A stretch of 64,000 bases of DNA from Phragmites australis (taxonomy: Eukaryota > Streptophyta > Magnoliopsida > Poales > Poaceae): positions 19,938,001 through 20,002,000 of the forward strand of contig NC_084941.1 in the NCBI RefSeq assembly GCF_958298935.1, read 5' to 3'. Shown in pieces: positions 21,391 through 34,042 of this stretch. A model generated the notes under the pieces. That model was not told the DNA's origin. It saw nothing but the letters and a program-made list of their open reading frames with translations, and did not search any database. A program made the translations under genes and the position numbers. The stretch's first letter is position 1; each line of letters opens with the position of its first letter.

Positions 21391-21672
21391 TTAAGGTTGT
21401 ATTTGGTCCGGTTTATTCTGACTTTTGTTCATCGGAAGCTAAAAGTCGAACTAAATAGTTCAGTTGTTAAGCTGGTTTTTGAAAAACTGATTTTAAAAAA
21501 AATAAACTAAAAACCGAGAAACTGATTGTGATGAGTTTTTTCTGACTTTTAGTATAATGAGAAGTTAAAAATTTATTATAAAAATTAATAGCCAAAAGTC
21601 CACAATAAAAAACTAAAAAAATAGCTTTTAACCAAAAGCTAGAAGGCTTAGCCTAATCAAACAGGCTGTGAG
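21391..21672. mobile_element. MITE-like repeat (TTTGGTCCG family), copy 2
   Basis: It starts TTGTATTTGGTCCGGTTTATT and contains GAAGCTAAAAGTCGAACTAAATAG and TAATAGCCAAAAGTCCAC phrases, matching the plan of 5342-5690. It lies about 250 bp upstream of the GH17 start. Confidence 0.5.
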
Positions 21673-23645
21673 TCTTATTTGGTACCCAACCTAGAGAACA
21701 TTGAATAGCTTCTGTGTGAAATCCATAAAATATTTTGGGTTCCAAACTAAGCATTACGATTTACTATTGCTGGAAGATGATCTAATGGACTTTGTGAGTT
21801 AGGATTTTTTTTTATTACAGTGGAACCTATTTTCACAGTGTTCTTTTGAAGGCAGAGTCGAGTGAGATCACTTCGTGCATATCCGCTTCATGCATGCCCG
21901 TACGAGCTCTTGGGCTCGAACGCGAGCTGGCTCAAGCACTCGCGTTGTGCGAGCGCCATCTTAGAATCTCTTAATCCAAGTTTGCAAGAACGCGATGTTG
22001 TCAAAAAAAAGAAGTTCTCCTGCCAGGCACCAGAAAAGAATCGTGGAGTCAGAAAAGAAGCTTTCGTTGGCAGCTGTTGGGGCTTTGTAATCTATAGCCA
22101 ATGATTCAGATTTAGATGGTCTGGATGGAAGGAACATCATATGGTGACATTGCTTAGTGATGTCAGAGGATACAAGTCATTTTCGTACTTAGCATCAAAT
22201 CACTAAAATGGCATTTCTCGATTGAATCACCTTCCCTCTTACATACAATATTTCAAGAATCCAAATCTACCGAACTAGCAACATAATTATAATGTGATTC
22301 TATTTCACGAGAGAAACATTTCCATAAGAAAATAGAATTGAAAATGGAAATTGGAGAATCCATAACTCTGCCAAATAGGTCCTTTGCTGGAGTTTAGGAC
22401 CTTTTGTCTACAAGAGGAACTACTAATCCTTCCAAGAATGTTCAAGACATTGAAATCGAAAATATATTTTCTATGAAACAACTTCTATGACATAGCTTAA
22501 GTCCAATTGTCTGTAGCAGTATCCCGAAGCAAGCCACCCGCCGAAAGCACTAACCTTAGAAAAAAAATAGCGTATCACAACTTAGTACCATTGGGCCTTC
22601 AACTCTAAAATACAAAGTTTCGAATTAAAAAAAAAACTGTCATTTTAATCTATACTCTATACTTCTATAAAATAGACGAGTTTATGACAGGTCCGAGCGA
22701 CCTCCACCATCCATCCTAGTTGATCAAACAGTTACTGTAAAAAGTTAAACTCCGATTCTCCTTTTAAAAATACTATCAATCTTCATGCCTATGAATCAAG
22801 GATTTAACCGTGAGTGTGCTATCTTTTTAACAACTATGCAATTGTGTTTTTAAAAAGTCTGATATGAAAATATCTTTTTTATTATGCTATATTATTTTAT
22901 TTATTTAGATTGTTATATCATATGTGAAACTTATAAGAAGTTACTAGTTTCTATCTCTATATCTACTATTTAAAAAATACGTAATAGTCCGCCCTCAACA
23001 GACAGGACATTCTGCCCTCCTCCCCTTTATTCCAAATAGGTGGTCCCTCCGCTCCAACTCCTCATGTTGCGCTCGCGAAGGTTCCTCCCTCGATCTCTAT
23101 AACTGCCCCACGTCTCCCCTCCCCTGATCCCCTCCCGAAGCAACACCACAGCCATGCACACGCTCAACAATAGCGCGCACCCCTCTACCCGCCTCACGGC
23201 CAACCAGTGGCTCCTCAGCCTGCAATGGTCCCCACAAGCGTGGGCAGTCACCACCTCCCTCTTGGCTATCCCGGACCCGCCCGCGCTCGCTGACCTCTTT
23301 TTCGCCTCACAGATGCTCCGTCCTAGTCCCCTGGCGCCGCGCTCGCGCTCTCCGGCGTGTAGCTCCTCGACGCGCTCGTCCTCACCGTGCGACGATTCTA
23401 TGTTGGCCTGCAGCGGTCCCCACAGGCGTGGGCGGTCACCATGTCACACCCGATTTTAACGGATAAAATCATATGCGACTTATATGTACCCAAGAAGTTC
23501 ATCACACATAAGGACATCATAATTGAAGTAACAAAAATAATACTTTAACTTACAACCGTTAAACTTCTTACAATAAAGACTTTACCTAAACAACTTTAAT
23601 AACTAAACGACATTATCTAAACGACGGCAGTGGGACGAAAGCATC
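21673..23645. other. Intergenic DNA
   Basis: No supported gene. From about 23440 the phrase TGTCACACCCGATTTTAACGG begins a stretch of a kind common in grass intergenic repeats; the element type is not determined. The plus-strand open frame 23154-23459 is composition-driven. Confidence 0.35.
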
Positions 23646-23649
23646 GGCG

Positions 23650-24735
23650 ACCAAGCGTTCTAGTTATGATAGCTGTGTCTATTTGAAGTCTGTTAATGGT
23701 TTAGCTATTTATTTGCTTATCTATGTCGATGATATGTTGATTGTTGCAAAGGATAAATCAGAAATAGCCAAATTGAAATCACAGTTGAGTAATGAATTTG
23801 AGATGAAGAATTTAGGTGCAGCAAAGAAAATTCTTGGTATGGAGATCATTAGAGACAGAAAAACTGAAAAGTTATATCTTAGTCAGCAAAGTTCTGTTGA
23901 GAAGGTCATTCGTCGTTTCAATATGCATGATGTAAAACCAGTGAGTACTCCATTAGCTGCTAATTTCAAATTATCTTCAGCTCTATGTCCTGAGTCAGAG
24001 TACGATATTGAGTACATATCTAGAGTTTCATATTCAAGTGCAGTTGGTCAATTAGTTCACTTATGTATGCTATGGTCTGCTCTCGTCCTGATTTATCTCA
24101 TGAACTGAGTGTTGTTAGTAGATTCATGGCTAATCCTGGCAAAGAGCATTGGAAAGCTGTTCAGTGGATTTTCAGATATCTGCGTGGTACTTCTAATGCT
24201 TGTTTGCGGTTTGGGAAATCTAGAGATGGACTTGTTGGTTATATTTTGCTGGTGATTTGGACAAGAGGAGATCTCTCACAGGTTATGTTTTCACTATTAA
24301 TGGTTGTGCTATTAGTTGGAAAGCATGTTTGCAGGTTACTGTTGCTTTTTATCAACTACTGAAGCTAAATATATGGCTATTTCTGAAGCATGCAAAGAAG
24401 CTATTTGGCTGAGAGGTTTGTATACTGAACTTTGTGGAGATAATTCCTGTATTAATATTTTCTGTTATAGTTAGAGTGCTATTTGTCTTACAAAGGATCA
24501 GATATTTCATGAAAGAACAAAACATATTGATGTGAGGTATCATTATATTCGAGATGTCATTGCTCAAGGTGATATTAAAATATACAAGATAAGCACTCAT
24601 GATAATCTTGCTGATATGATGACAAAACCAGTTTCTGCTACTAAATTTGAGTCTTAGAAACTTTTGGCGTCGATAATATTTATTATTGAAGAGAGTTTAT
24701 TGATGATTCTTTATTTGCTACAAGATAGAATTTGT
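23650..24735 (+). pseudogene. Copia reverse transcriptase C-terminus and RNase H, broken
   Basis: SYDSCVYLK leads into the catalytic LIYVDDMLIVA block, then FEMKNLGAAKKILGMEI, KVIRRFNMHDVKPVSTPLA and SRVSYSSAVGQLVH. A frameshift near 24063 moves to MVCSRPDLSHELSVVSRFM and FRYLRGTSNACLRFG. Further shifts follow through the RNase H part: the TTEAKYMAISEACKEAIWL and RTKHIDVRYHYIRD motifs are readable around 24356-24550, with an in-frame TAG at about 24474. The Tnt1/Tork type is suggested by the KNLGxxxxILGM wording. Confidence 0.85.
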
Positions 24736-25002
24736 CTCAAGGTGAAGTTTGTTGGATTGTGATCTGAATTTTTGTTGGACCATACAAGGGACGTCTTCGG
24801 CCTATGTTTCGAAACCGTCCGTATTAGACTTGTAAGCTGCAAGGAGAGTTAAGACGCTTATTGTAATCCCCTGCATTGTACATATCTCTGATACAGTGAA
24901 GATTACCGATTGAAATCCATAATTTTTTTTACAAAGATTTTTCACGTAAAAATTATATCTCATATTTATCCTGTCGTGCTTGTTTTCTTACGGCTGGCGT
25001 CC

Positions 25003-25190
25003 ATACTGCCCTGCTGCACCAGCACATCCACACAGTCCGCGGCTGCCGTCCGTGCTGCCCTGCTCACCAGCACATCCACACAATCTGCGGCTGCTGTCTG
25101 TGCTACCCTGCTGCACCAGCACTGCAGGGTGCTTCATCCGCCCAAACCTGCTGTTGCCTTCCGTGCTATCCTGCTGCACCAGAACGTCAT
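25003..25190 (+). repeat. About 50-bp tandem repeat in the copia 3' LTR
   Basis: Three to four diverged copies of CCCTGCTGCACCAGCACATCC...GCGGCTGCTGTC. The second unit lacks a few bases relative to the first. Confidence 0.7.
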
Positions 25191-25707
25191 CATCAGCCAG
25201 ATGCTCAATCAATTTGTTGTAAACTGCATCACTATTTTGTTTTTAGAACTTCTAGCAAGAATATAGTTGAGTAGTAAGAGCTACTCTGACACTTAGTTGG
25301 GCACGAGCATAAACTATTTGTCATGTTTTTTTCCTCAAGCAGGCTTAATATCCTCTTTTCCCATCTCCTTCCATTACCAATTGTGAGTTTAGATGTTTGT
25401 GTCGTGTATCATACCGTGTAACGTCCAATGTTTCACAGCGAGCTCATTTTAGAAACTTACTAGCTTGGTGGAAGTGTGAATTAAAAATTAGTGCAAATCT
25501 GAATAGTGAAGAAGAACGTATGCTATTGCAATTTGCCACATTTTCACTTGCCTTTTTAGCCCACCAGTGTATTCTGATACTTGATAATAGAGGCATCAAA
25601 TATCTGTGTTCATCTCCTTGCATTTCTTCATTCATAAACATGTTTAGATAACGAGATTGCTTGTGAATAGATGAATAAAATATGGTTGACATCATGCGAT
25701 TTGGATC

Positions 25708-25977
25708 CATGTTATACAAATAAGATGTTTTGCTTATTGATCTTTGAAGTAATACACTAATTCATTATACTATATGCCAGCTTTAGTCCTTGGATGATCT
25801 GCAAATACCAACTTACATCTTACAACATCCTGTGATTTCCACAGTTAATGGACCAATCCATGTTATACAAATAAGATTTTTGCTTATTGATCTTTGAAGT
25901 AATACACTAATTCATTATACTATATGTCAGCTTTAGTCTTTGGATGATCTGCAAATACCAACTTACATCTTACAACA
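25708..25977. repeat. Direct duplication, about 149-bp period
   Basis: CCATGTTATACAAATAAGAT...CAACTTACATCTTACAACA occurs at about 25708 and again at about 25857. The second copy runs straight into the LINE fragment that follows. Confidence 0.8.
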
Positions 25978-26570
25978 GCAGGAGGATTTTGAACTTTCCA
26001 ATGCGTGGATCAGGGTCACTGGAATTCCTAAGGAGTTGAGGCAATATTTACCGCTTTGGGCAATTGGCTCCATGCTCGGGTCGACACAAACGGTGGATAT
26101 GGTCACAACAAGGGGAATGTTTTTGGTAGAGTCCTTGTGGCAGTGATGGATCCTAAATTGATTCATCCAATTTTGGATGCAGTGATTGGTAACTGGTACT
26201 ATGAGCTTAAATTCCAGGTTGAGCAGTCAGAAGCAGCTGGAGAGTCGAATAAGATGGACATGGAAAGGAATGATGGAGAGGACAATGGAAAGGAATCCAA
26301 GTAAGATGAGGATACGAACGACAGGAACATCAAAAGACCCAAAAATGACTCAAAGAAAGATGGGGAAAATTCTACGTCATTAGATGTGAAATGACTGAGG
26401 GGGTGCAGTCTGCATATGGAGGGCATCACACATTTTGTGGACATGACATCTGAAGATTTAGAAACAATGATTAAGAGGGATGCTGATGAGATTCTAGATA
26501 TTGCAGTTGCTAAAAATAGGTTCCTCAACTTTTTGTTAAATCAATTCATGCGGGTACAATTGTGATCATT
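25975..26570 (+). pseudogene. LINE ORF1 fragment (third LINE copy)
   Basis: AWIRVTGIPKELRQYLPLWAIGSMLGSTQTVDMVTT, then in another frame RVLVAVMDPKLI and DAVIGNWYYELKFQVEQSE, aligns by eye with the DUF4283-like, nucleic-acid-binding part of ORF1 in the LINE at 39369-38734 (WLRINGLSKEL, GATQKVDMVTT, VVIGDPFFELLFEVE). A later DADEILDIAVAK segment matches the DEILDVAMDK part of the same protein. It is in plus orientation, cut at both ends and frameshifted. Length is about 200 codons against more than 950 in the full ORF1. Confidence 0.75.
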
Positions 26571-27775
26571 AGATTTGGATACAACGCTTTCCTAGGCTGT
26601 AAATGCAAGCTTTCAGCTTTCTCCTGCTTATTACTGACTGTAGTTTCTAGTTTATGCATCTGAGCTTGCAAAATCAAGTAGTAGTTCTTCGTGGTAACGC
26701 AATCTTCCTAAATTTAGTGTACTCTTCATTTCTTTGCTCACTGATGGATACAATCTACTTGTGGAGGTGTTAGTACATGAAATGTAGTTTCTTTCTTCAG
26801 TGGTGTATGAAATGCTCCTCTTGATGTATCTGTAGAATTTGGACTGTTATGTGCAAGCTGTTTCTTTCTCAATTCGTACTATAGTTTTACCTCTCCAGTG
26901 CAAGGATCTTATGAACATGTTGGGGGAGGCCTCAATAAGTGGATATGTAATCCTGATCACCGTTGAGGATATTTCCCTTAAAATTGCTGTAGATATGGAA
27001 ATGGAGGTTCTTGCTGCCCATATTGTTGACATGCGCAGAGGATCATTGAAGATTTTCAGTACCATAGGTCCTGGTTTTGCAGAGCTCAAGATCCAATACT
27101 AGGATCATATTCCATACTAACTGAAGGTAAGACATTCCACTTTAGAAAATTATTATCACTTAGCTTCTTACTTGTGATTACTGTTCCTTGTTACTACAAT
27201 CGATTATGAGGCTGTGTTGTCACTGTCCAAGGCCAACAACACGTTCCTAAAAGATCAATCCATTAATTTTGCCCTCTGTGTTATTGATATTGTGGCCATG
27301 CACTTGTTTTAAGATGTCTAATGGTTTTGCACTGGCTTTTATGTTCAAGCATATAAGAGCCTTGAACTGAGTTAATTTTTCTTGTTTTTTACGGTCTGTT
27401 GGCTATCAATTAAATTGATGCTTATGGGATATTTTTAGAAGAAAAATTGAGAACTATGCTGTGTTTGTGAAAATGGCACTGCATTCATAGGTATTCTCCA
27501 ACAAGGACAATAGTGAATGTTGGAAGAGTCTCGACGGGTTTGTCTCAATGATTGGAAGCATGTCATCAATGATATGAGGTCGAGGAGCGTGTCAGGACCG
27601 AGGAATTGTTTGATAAAGGGGCAATCCCAATTATGTTGTGTTACAAAGATATATATGTTTAGATTTGGAGATGAAATGAAGTTGTTCATAATCCTTGTCA
27701 AACTATAGAAGAAACTGTTGTTTTAGAGTTATAGTGTACAATATAGCAGAAATTTATGAAAGTTCTTTAAGTAAA

Positions 27776-27823
<48 letters not shown>

Positions 27824-28340
27824 TTTCTATTTTTCATTTTAGATGTGGCCAGATAATATGCTTGGATTTTGCACTACATGTTGTGTAACCAAATTTTGTA
27901 AGAAAATTTGAGCTCATATGTTGAGAACCATGGTGACATGGTACTTGATAACTCAAATGGATGTTTTGAGCGCACTAGACGTATATGCTTTATAAGGTGT
28001 TATTTATCTTGGATCCATTGTAACGCACGGGTATTTGACTAGTTCTGATAAATGCGATTGCAAATGTTCAGCTTCTGGAAAATGCCATTGAAAATGTGTT
28101 TCTCCTTGTCAAGAAACAGTTGGTCTTCTAAGTACAATTTTATTAGATTACAAGCCCCACTTTTACAGAAGGTCACTCATCAAACTAAACAATATAATTG
28201 TTCACATTGTACTCATCCAGATCAAGAATTGTTGATTCCTTTATGGTGCCTATGCTACTTTTCGGTTCAGGTTATGCTTTTCATCATCAGGCATTGCCTC
28301 CTGATGCACAGCAACCAAAACAACCATGTACAAATAACAA
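26571..28340. other. Intergenic DNA with an AT microsatellite
   Basis: No supported gene. The plus-strand frame 26839-27102 is not recognised. Confidence 0.4.
27779..27820. repeat. (AT)21 microsatellite
   Basis: An uninterrupted AT run of about 42 bp. Confidence 0.95.
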
Positions 28341-28414
28341 CTACAGCAGTAACATGCTGATACCATAGTTTGTAGACCCAGAGCATGGACAGGACAGTGT
28401 ACATGCAGAGCTAG

Positions 28415-31400
28415 CTACTCATGATAAACATCCCTCGCAGCAGTTAGCTCTCTGATGACATCCCTGGTGAGCATCCTTGCTCTCGGTGATTCCTCCGTGC
28501 AATGCAGTGCGACTCGGAAAACCGACAAGAGACACTCCTCCAGCCTCGCCTCATCCAAGTTCTCTTCGTGCTGCGACAGAGCTAGATCAGCGACTTCCAT
28601 GACTCTCTCAGGGCAAGCACCTGCGACATAGCTGCGAAGGCTTTGGCCTCCCTGAAACGAGGCGGCTGATGGCCTCTTCGCCGTGAACATCTCCAGCAGG
28701 AGAACTCCGTAGCTGTACACATCGCCTTCCACAGAAATTTCACTACTCATTCCGTACTCTGAAAAATTTATGGGGGGAAACTGGAAAGTCATCAAATGCA
28801 GCTACACAAATGTAAATTAGGTGTGTCATCCCATGTGTGACAAAAAAAGCTGCGAAACTAGTTCAGTGTGCTAATTACCTGGAGGAATGTATCCAATAGT
28901 GCCTTTGATCCCAGCTGTATTACTCGTATGTTGAAACGAGCTGCTGTTTGCTCCCTTAACAAACCGTGACAGCCCGAAGTCCCCTACATGGGCAACCATG
29001 TCCTTATCGAGAAGGATATTGCTCGGCTTCAGGTCACAGTGAACAATGGGTATTTGGCCATGGTGGTGAAGATAGTCAAGAGCCTCAACGACATCGAGTG
29101 CAATGCTCACTCTTTCAGCCATGGTTAGCGTACGAGATGAACTCTCACTTTCCCCAATGGTTGGATGTAACCATTTGTCCAGGTCTCTGTTAGGCATGAA
29201 CTCATAGACCAAAGCTTTGAAATCATTTCCACTGTGATCCACACTCGAACAGGCTGTGACGACCTTTACAAGATTGCGGTGTCGAACGCTTCTCAGTGCT
29301 TCGCATTCAGCTAGGAAACTCCGCTCAGCTCCAGGCTGCAGAAGGTTCAGCACTTTTACTGCGACTTCCTGCTCTTGGTCGACTAGTGTTCCTTTGTAAA
29401 CTGAGCCAAAGCTTCCGACACCAATGAGATTAGCTGCAGAGAACCCATCAGTAGCCCTGTTCAGTTCAGCATAGGATAATTTCCAATGCTGCTCCATCAG
29501 TATTGGCACAGATGTCTTGTTACTCTGCACATGCTGCTGTTTTACTGACTTCCGAGCACACATCACAAAAGTGCAAGTGATGAGGACTAGAGCCAAGGAA
29601 GATCCAATGGCAATAGTCACGATCAATACAGTTCTTGATTTGTGTCTCTTACTGGAGTGATCAGTGCCAGGACATTTCGGTAGCTGCAACTCTGAAACAC
29701 CACCACAAACTTTATTCCCAGAAACAGAAAAAATTCTGGAATCATTGAACACTCCTCTTGTTGGCACCGGTCCATCAAACTGGTTGTAAGATAGATTCAG
29801 GTAACGCAAGTACTGCAGTGTCGATAAGAAATCTGGAATTGGACCGGACAAGTTATTCTGTGACATGTCCAGGTATTGAAGCCCTTTCAAAGAGTTGAGT
29901 GATTGCGGGATCCTCCCATCAAGTTGGTTTCCCTGCAGAAACAAGTACTCCATCCCTTGGCACTGGGAGAGTGCCTGTGTTATCTCTCCAGAAAGCCTGT
30001 TGTTCGACAAGTCCAGCACCCCAAGGCTGCTCAATCTACCTATTTCGGAAGGGATTGGACCTGAGAAAACGTTGTGAGACAAGTTGAGGAATATGGTTAT
30101 CGAGGAGAGACTGAAAACCTGTTTCGGTATCAAGCCGCTGAACTGATTGTAAGACAGGTCCAGGATTGCAATATTGCTCATGGTCCCAAAGCTCTCAGGT
30201 ATGCTTCCTTGCAGGTCGTTCTGTGACAGATCCAGGAAAGCGAGCTGAGTAAGGTTTGCCACAAGCATAGGTGGGATCTCACCGGATATGTTGTTGCCAG
30301 AGACATCTAGCCCAGTCATGCTGCGAAGACCACCAATGGTGCCCGGGATGGTGCCAGTCAGGGCATTATTAGCAAGCACAAGAACACGGAGATTGCTCAA
30401 CTTGGCAAGCTCTGGCGGGATCACGCCACTTATCCTGTTTGCATTCATATAGATCTCTTGTATCCCAATGGTGAGGTTGACAAGAGAAGGAGGGAGCACA
30501 CCTTGAAACCTGTTACTAGAAAGGCTTAATTTAAGCAGCCTACTGCAATTGCCTAGTGCAGCCATCAGAGCCCAGTCCTTGTTCCACTTGTCCTCAAGCT
30601 GGTTGAATTCCAGGTTCAGCACCTCAAGTTCCTTCAGCTGGCCAATGTCAGGAGGCACTGTCCCCTGCAGACTGCTGCTATGGAGTTGGATCGAACGGAG
30701 TCCCGTTGCGTTGCCTATCGATGACGGGATGCGCCCTTGGAGCCCGCAGTTGTACAGAGAAAGGAATTGAATTCGCGGCAGGGTTACACCAACGTCAGGA
30801 GGCAGCACACCAGATAGATCATTGTTTCCCAAGTCAAGTGTCCAAAGCGATGATATGTTAAACAGCGAGGCTGGGATTGTGCCTCCGAGGCCAGCAGAAG
30901 CTAGCATCAGATAGTTGAGCTTGGTGAGTCTCCCTAGAATATCGGGTATGTCACCACCCAGGTTATAATTCTCACTGACGTCAAATGCCAAGAGCGATGA
31001 GAGGTTACCCAGTGACGGCGGGATACCGCCGGTGAGGTTGCACCGGCGAAGGCTCAAGAACTTGAGCTTTGGCAGTGACCCAAACGATGGTGGAACGCCA
31101 CCGGACAGGCTGTTCAGACTGACGCTGAACGCCTGGATCTCCCGGCAGTAGCTGAAGTTCACTGGGATCTCACCATGCAATCCATTCCGTTGTAACTCCA
31201 AATGGGTTAGACGAGCACAGTTGGTGAGGGAGGCGGGTATCTCGCCAGTGAGAGAATTCCCACCGAGGCTGATGACCTGGAGGCGACGCAGCAGGCCAAG
31301 CTCCGAGGGGATGCTGCCGGAGAGGCGGTTGAGAGAGAGGTTGAGGTTGCGGAGGAAGGACAGATTGGCGACTCTGGGGCTGATCACACCTGTCAGGTTG

Positions 31401-31702
31401 GATGACATAAGCTTCAGCGCCGTGACACGGCCAGGGTGCCGTTGGGAGCTGCATGACACACCCCTCCACCGGCAGATGTTGTCCGTGGCGTTCATGCTGC
31501 TGCTAGTAGGCGTCCATGCAGCAAGCACCCCACTGGGGTCGCCGGCGATGGCAGCTTTGAATGCAAGCAGTGCTTGCTCATCGGTGGACTGTGCCTTGCA
31601 GATAGGAAGGACATAAACAACATGGATGAGACAACTAGTTATGAGCAGGTATCTGCAATTGCTATTGCCAAAGAGGCCATGCCTCTTGCTCCTGCCCCCC
31701 AT
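28415..31702 (-). CDS. LRR-XII receptor-like kinase, non-RD (Xa21/EFR type)
   Basis: Two exons: 31702-28879 and 28758-28415, with a GTAATT donor and a TTTTTCAG acceptor. They join in phase to give about 1055 residues. Residues 1-38 are a signal peptide ending near CKAQS. An LRRNT domain follows (TDEQALLAFKAAI..CRWRGVSC), then about 22 leucine-rich repeats of the LxxNxLxGxIP plant type to about 660. One transmembrane helix covers about 691-715 (TVLIVTIAIGSSLALVLIT). The kinase has GVGSFGSVYKG at about 761, the VAVK lysine at 783, HCDLKPSN at about 888 and DFG at about 908. Cys before the catalytic Asp makes it non-RD, the class linked to pattern recognition and immunity. The intron, just before the PEY region, is at the place typical of subfamily XII. 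A plasma-membrane immune receptor is inferred; the ligand is unknown. No break is visible. Confidence 0.93.
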
Positions 31703-33899
31703 GGTTGCTTGCTATCAGCTTTGTGTTTGAGGGTTTTGTGTGAAAATTAAGAAGATGTAGACGCAATATCAAATATGAATTCGACTAGTGCAAGGTTACA
31801 TGGTCCATGTGTTGCTTATTAATTTCCAGTGTAGCTTTTGGCGCGTGACTGCGTGTGAAACTACAATTCAGCGAATACTTAAGACAGCAAGCCAATGGCC
31901 ATGACGCCTTGCAGATCCTTATCAACTGCCGGCCTGAATTAGTCCACTTGTGCAGCAAGTCCACGTCCTTATTAATAGAAGTAGCTATCAGCTATAGCCT
32001 AATTAATTAAGACCTTGACACGGACTAAACAACAAGAACATGTGACTTCTGTTCTCCTGACCCATGCAACAAGTTAGCTGCAAGCCGGCTGAGTTTTTTT
32101 TCCCTTTCCTCAAAGAATGGAATAACCAAAAGGAGGAGCGCTACATTTTGTCATTTCTGCTAGGAAGATATGCAATGGTCGGCTAAGACTAGGTCTTGAA
32201 ATTGGTATCAGATCAGTTACGCTGTATATAATCAATCAAGCCAACCGCATAGCCCCTCTGCCTTGGGTAAGATAACACCTCTTTGTTGATACGCCATGTA
32301 TTGTGATGTCTAAAAGTCTCAACTAATTAGGTTTTGTAAGTTTGGTGTGATCAAGAAATCAAGGTCCAGTCACATAAGCCCGTGTGATACATGAAGTAAC
32401 ATTTTTTTTTTCTTTTCTGAGAGGAAGATACACTAAGTAACTGTGTTGTGTTCTTTCTGAACGGAAGTTTGCGTATTGCATGGCCGCCCATCACGTTTTG
32501 GACAATGGTCACCCATTTAGCCTGCTAGGAATCAGGCTAGAACCAGATTTTAGAACTGCGCCCACCCATTGAGTTTCGCAAGTGATCATCCTTTCCTTAG
32601 CTTTTACTCTCTCTGGTTCTATTTCCTTGTAGCATAGGACATGCTGGATACGGCCTTAAATCACACCTTTTAATTTTTTTTTGAAACGGCCCACACCTTT
32701 CAGAATTAGTGTTTCTAAATATATAGTAGAAAAAACTAACAAAATCGTAATGACAAATAATCATTTTTATGATATTCGTTAAATGTATTGTCACATGTGA
32801 ACTCTAAATACTTTGAAATATATAAGCGGTCAAAGTTTTAAAAGGTTCACTGCACGTGTTATAGGACGATGTCAAATTTGGACTGCAAATAGTACACCGG
32901 AAACGGACAATCGTGTCTTTTTATATCTGATCTGACTTATTATTGAATATCAAAAGAAATCAGAAATACTTAATACACTTCTTGCAGGTCCGTTCCAATA
33001 GGGCGGTCTGTTGAAGATTGCAGAAACTACTTGCATCAGCATCCTGCAATCAGTTCTGACTCTATTCTCCTTGGTAGCACAACAAAACTTCTTGGGCTAA
33101 TCATTTACCATGGACTGAGCAACATCACCATGCAGCACAATTAACTGTCACCATGCTTTCAAAATACCATAATTTTATTAGATTAAAAATACCTTTTCAT
33201 TGATACTTGTGACCGGAGGAAGTACCATTCTTCGACTGAAAATCTTGTATTTGTCAAACAAAATGATTAATGCGCTGTTAGATGGATGTCAATTCGTGAG
33301 AATTGAAGAAAAATTCTCAGATGTAAGCAGTGAAGATTCATGCATAAGTTAACTCGAATATTCCAGCATAAGCTTCTGCCCGTTCCATGTCGCTGTCCAT
33401 CATAAACAGGACTCGTACGGAAATAATGGCACTACTAAACCAAAGCGAATTGACCAGAGAGCCTTCACTATCACGCACTCCTATTTTCTTTTCTATATAC
33501 AATGGCATAATAGTTAATTCTCTTACATTTTCTCTGCACATTAGAATAGCTGAAAGGAAATATATTTTGGAGGTTGTATGCAAAGACGAATTTTTCTTTT
33601 CACCTAGTGTCTTAGGCTTTTGGTTGGTCTTAAAATGAATATCACGTCTGAGATTTATGTGCACTTGTAACCTACCTGAACTTTGAAGAACCTTGTTGTG
33701 GGAATAGTACCACGTGGGCCCCATTAATTAAATTCGGTCATAGCAGTTAATCCAAAAGGCAAATATGAAAGCATAGATGTTTTCCTTTGTGCTACACAGT
33801 AGTTAGGCTCGAGAAGGTGCAGAGAAACCCAGGGAACGAAGCCTGTACGTGAGGACCGAAGGGCGAAAGTGGTAGCGAAGCCTGGGGGCGAGGACATTT
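31703..33899. other. Receptor-kinase upstream region and intergenic DNA
   Basis: The promoter of the receptor kinase lies at the left end. No other gene or element is recognised. Near 33800-33890 a short CGAAG-rich stretch resembles the sequence at 49490-49600. Confidence 0.4.
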
Positions 33900-34042
33900 T
33901 TAGATGAAGGAATAATATCTATTCCAGCCTCTGCACAAAGTTGTGCACACAGCCGTTCATTATTATAAAGGTAAAGCCACAACCCGACACTCCGGGTTTG
34001 AAACGAAAAGTTCTATCAAGCCCCAACATTATTAAGCAGCAA

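Larger units (their letters stand above)
23650..25200 (+). mobile_element. Truncated copia element: RT/RNase H plus 3' LTR
   Basis: Only the 3' part of a second, unrelated copia element is present. The pol remnant covers 23650-24735. A short purine-rich stretch (AAGGTGAAG) precedes TGTTGGATTGTGATC at 24750, the likely start of the 3' LTR. The LTR has a long non-coding body and includes about 50-bp tandem units near 25003-25190; its right end is approximate. Gag, protease, integrase and the N-terminal half of reverse transcriptase are missing. Confidence 0.8.

Noticed and set aside
26839..27102. 87-codon plus-strand frame between the LINE fragment and the receptor kinase
   Set aside because: No domain and no splice context found; kept as intergenic.
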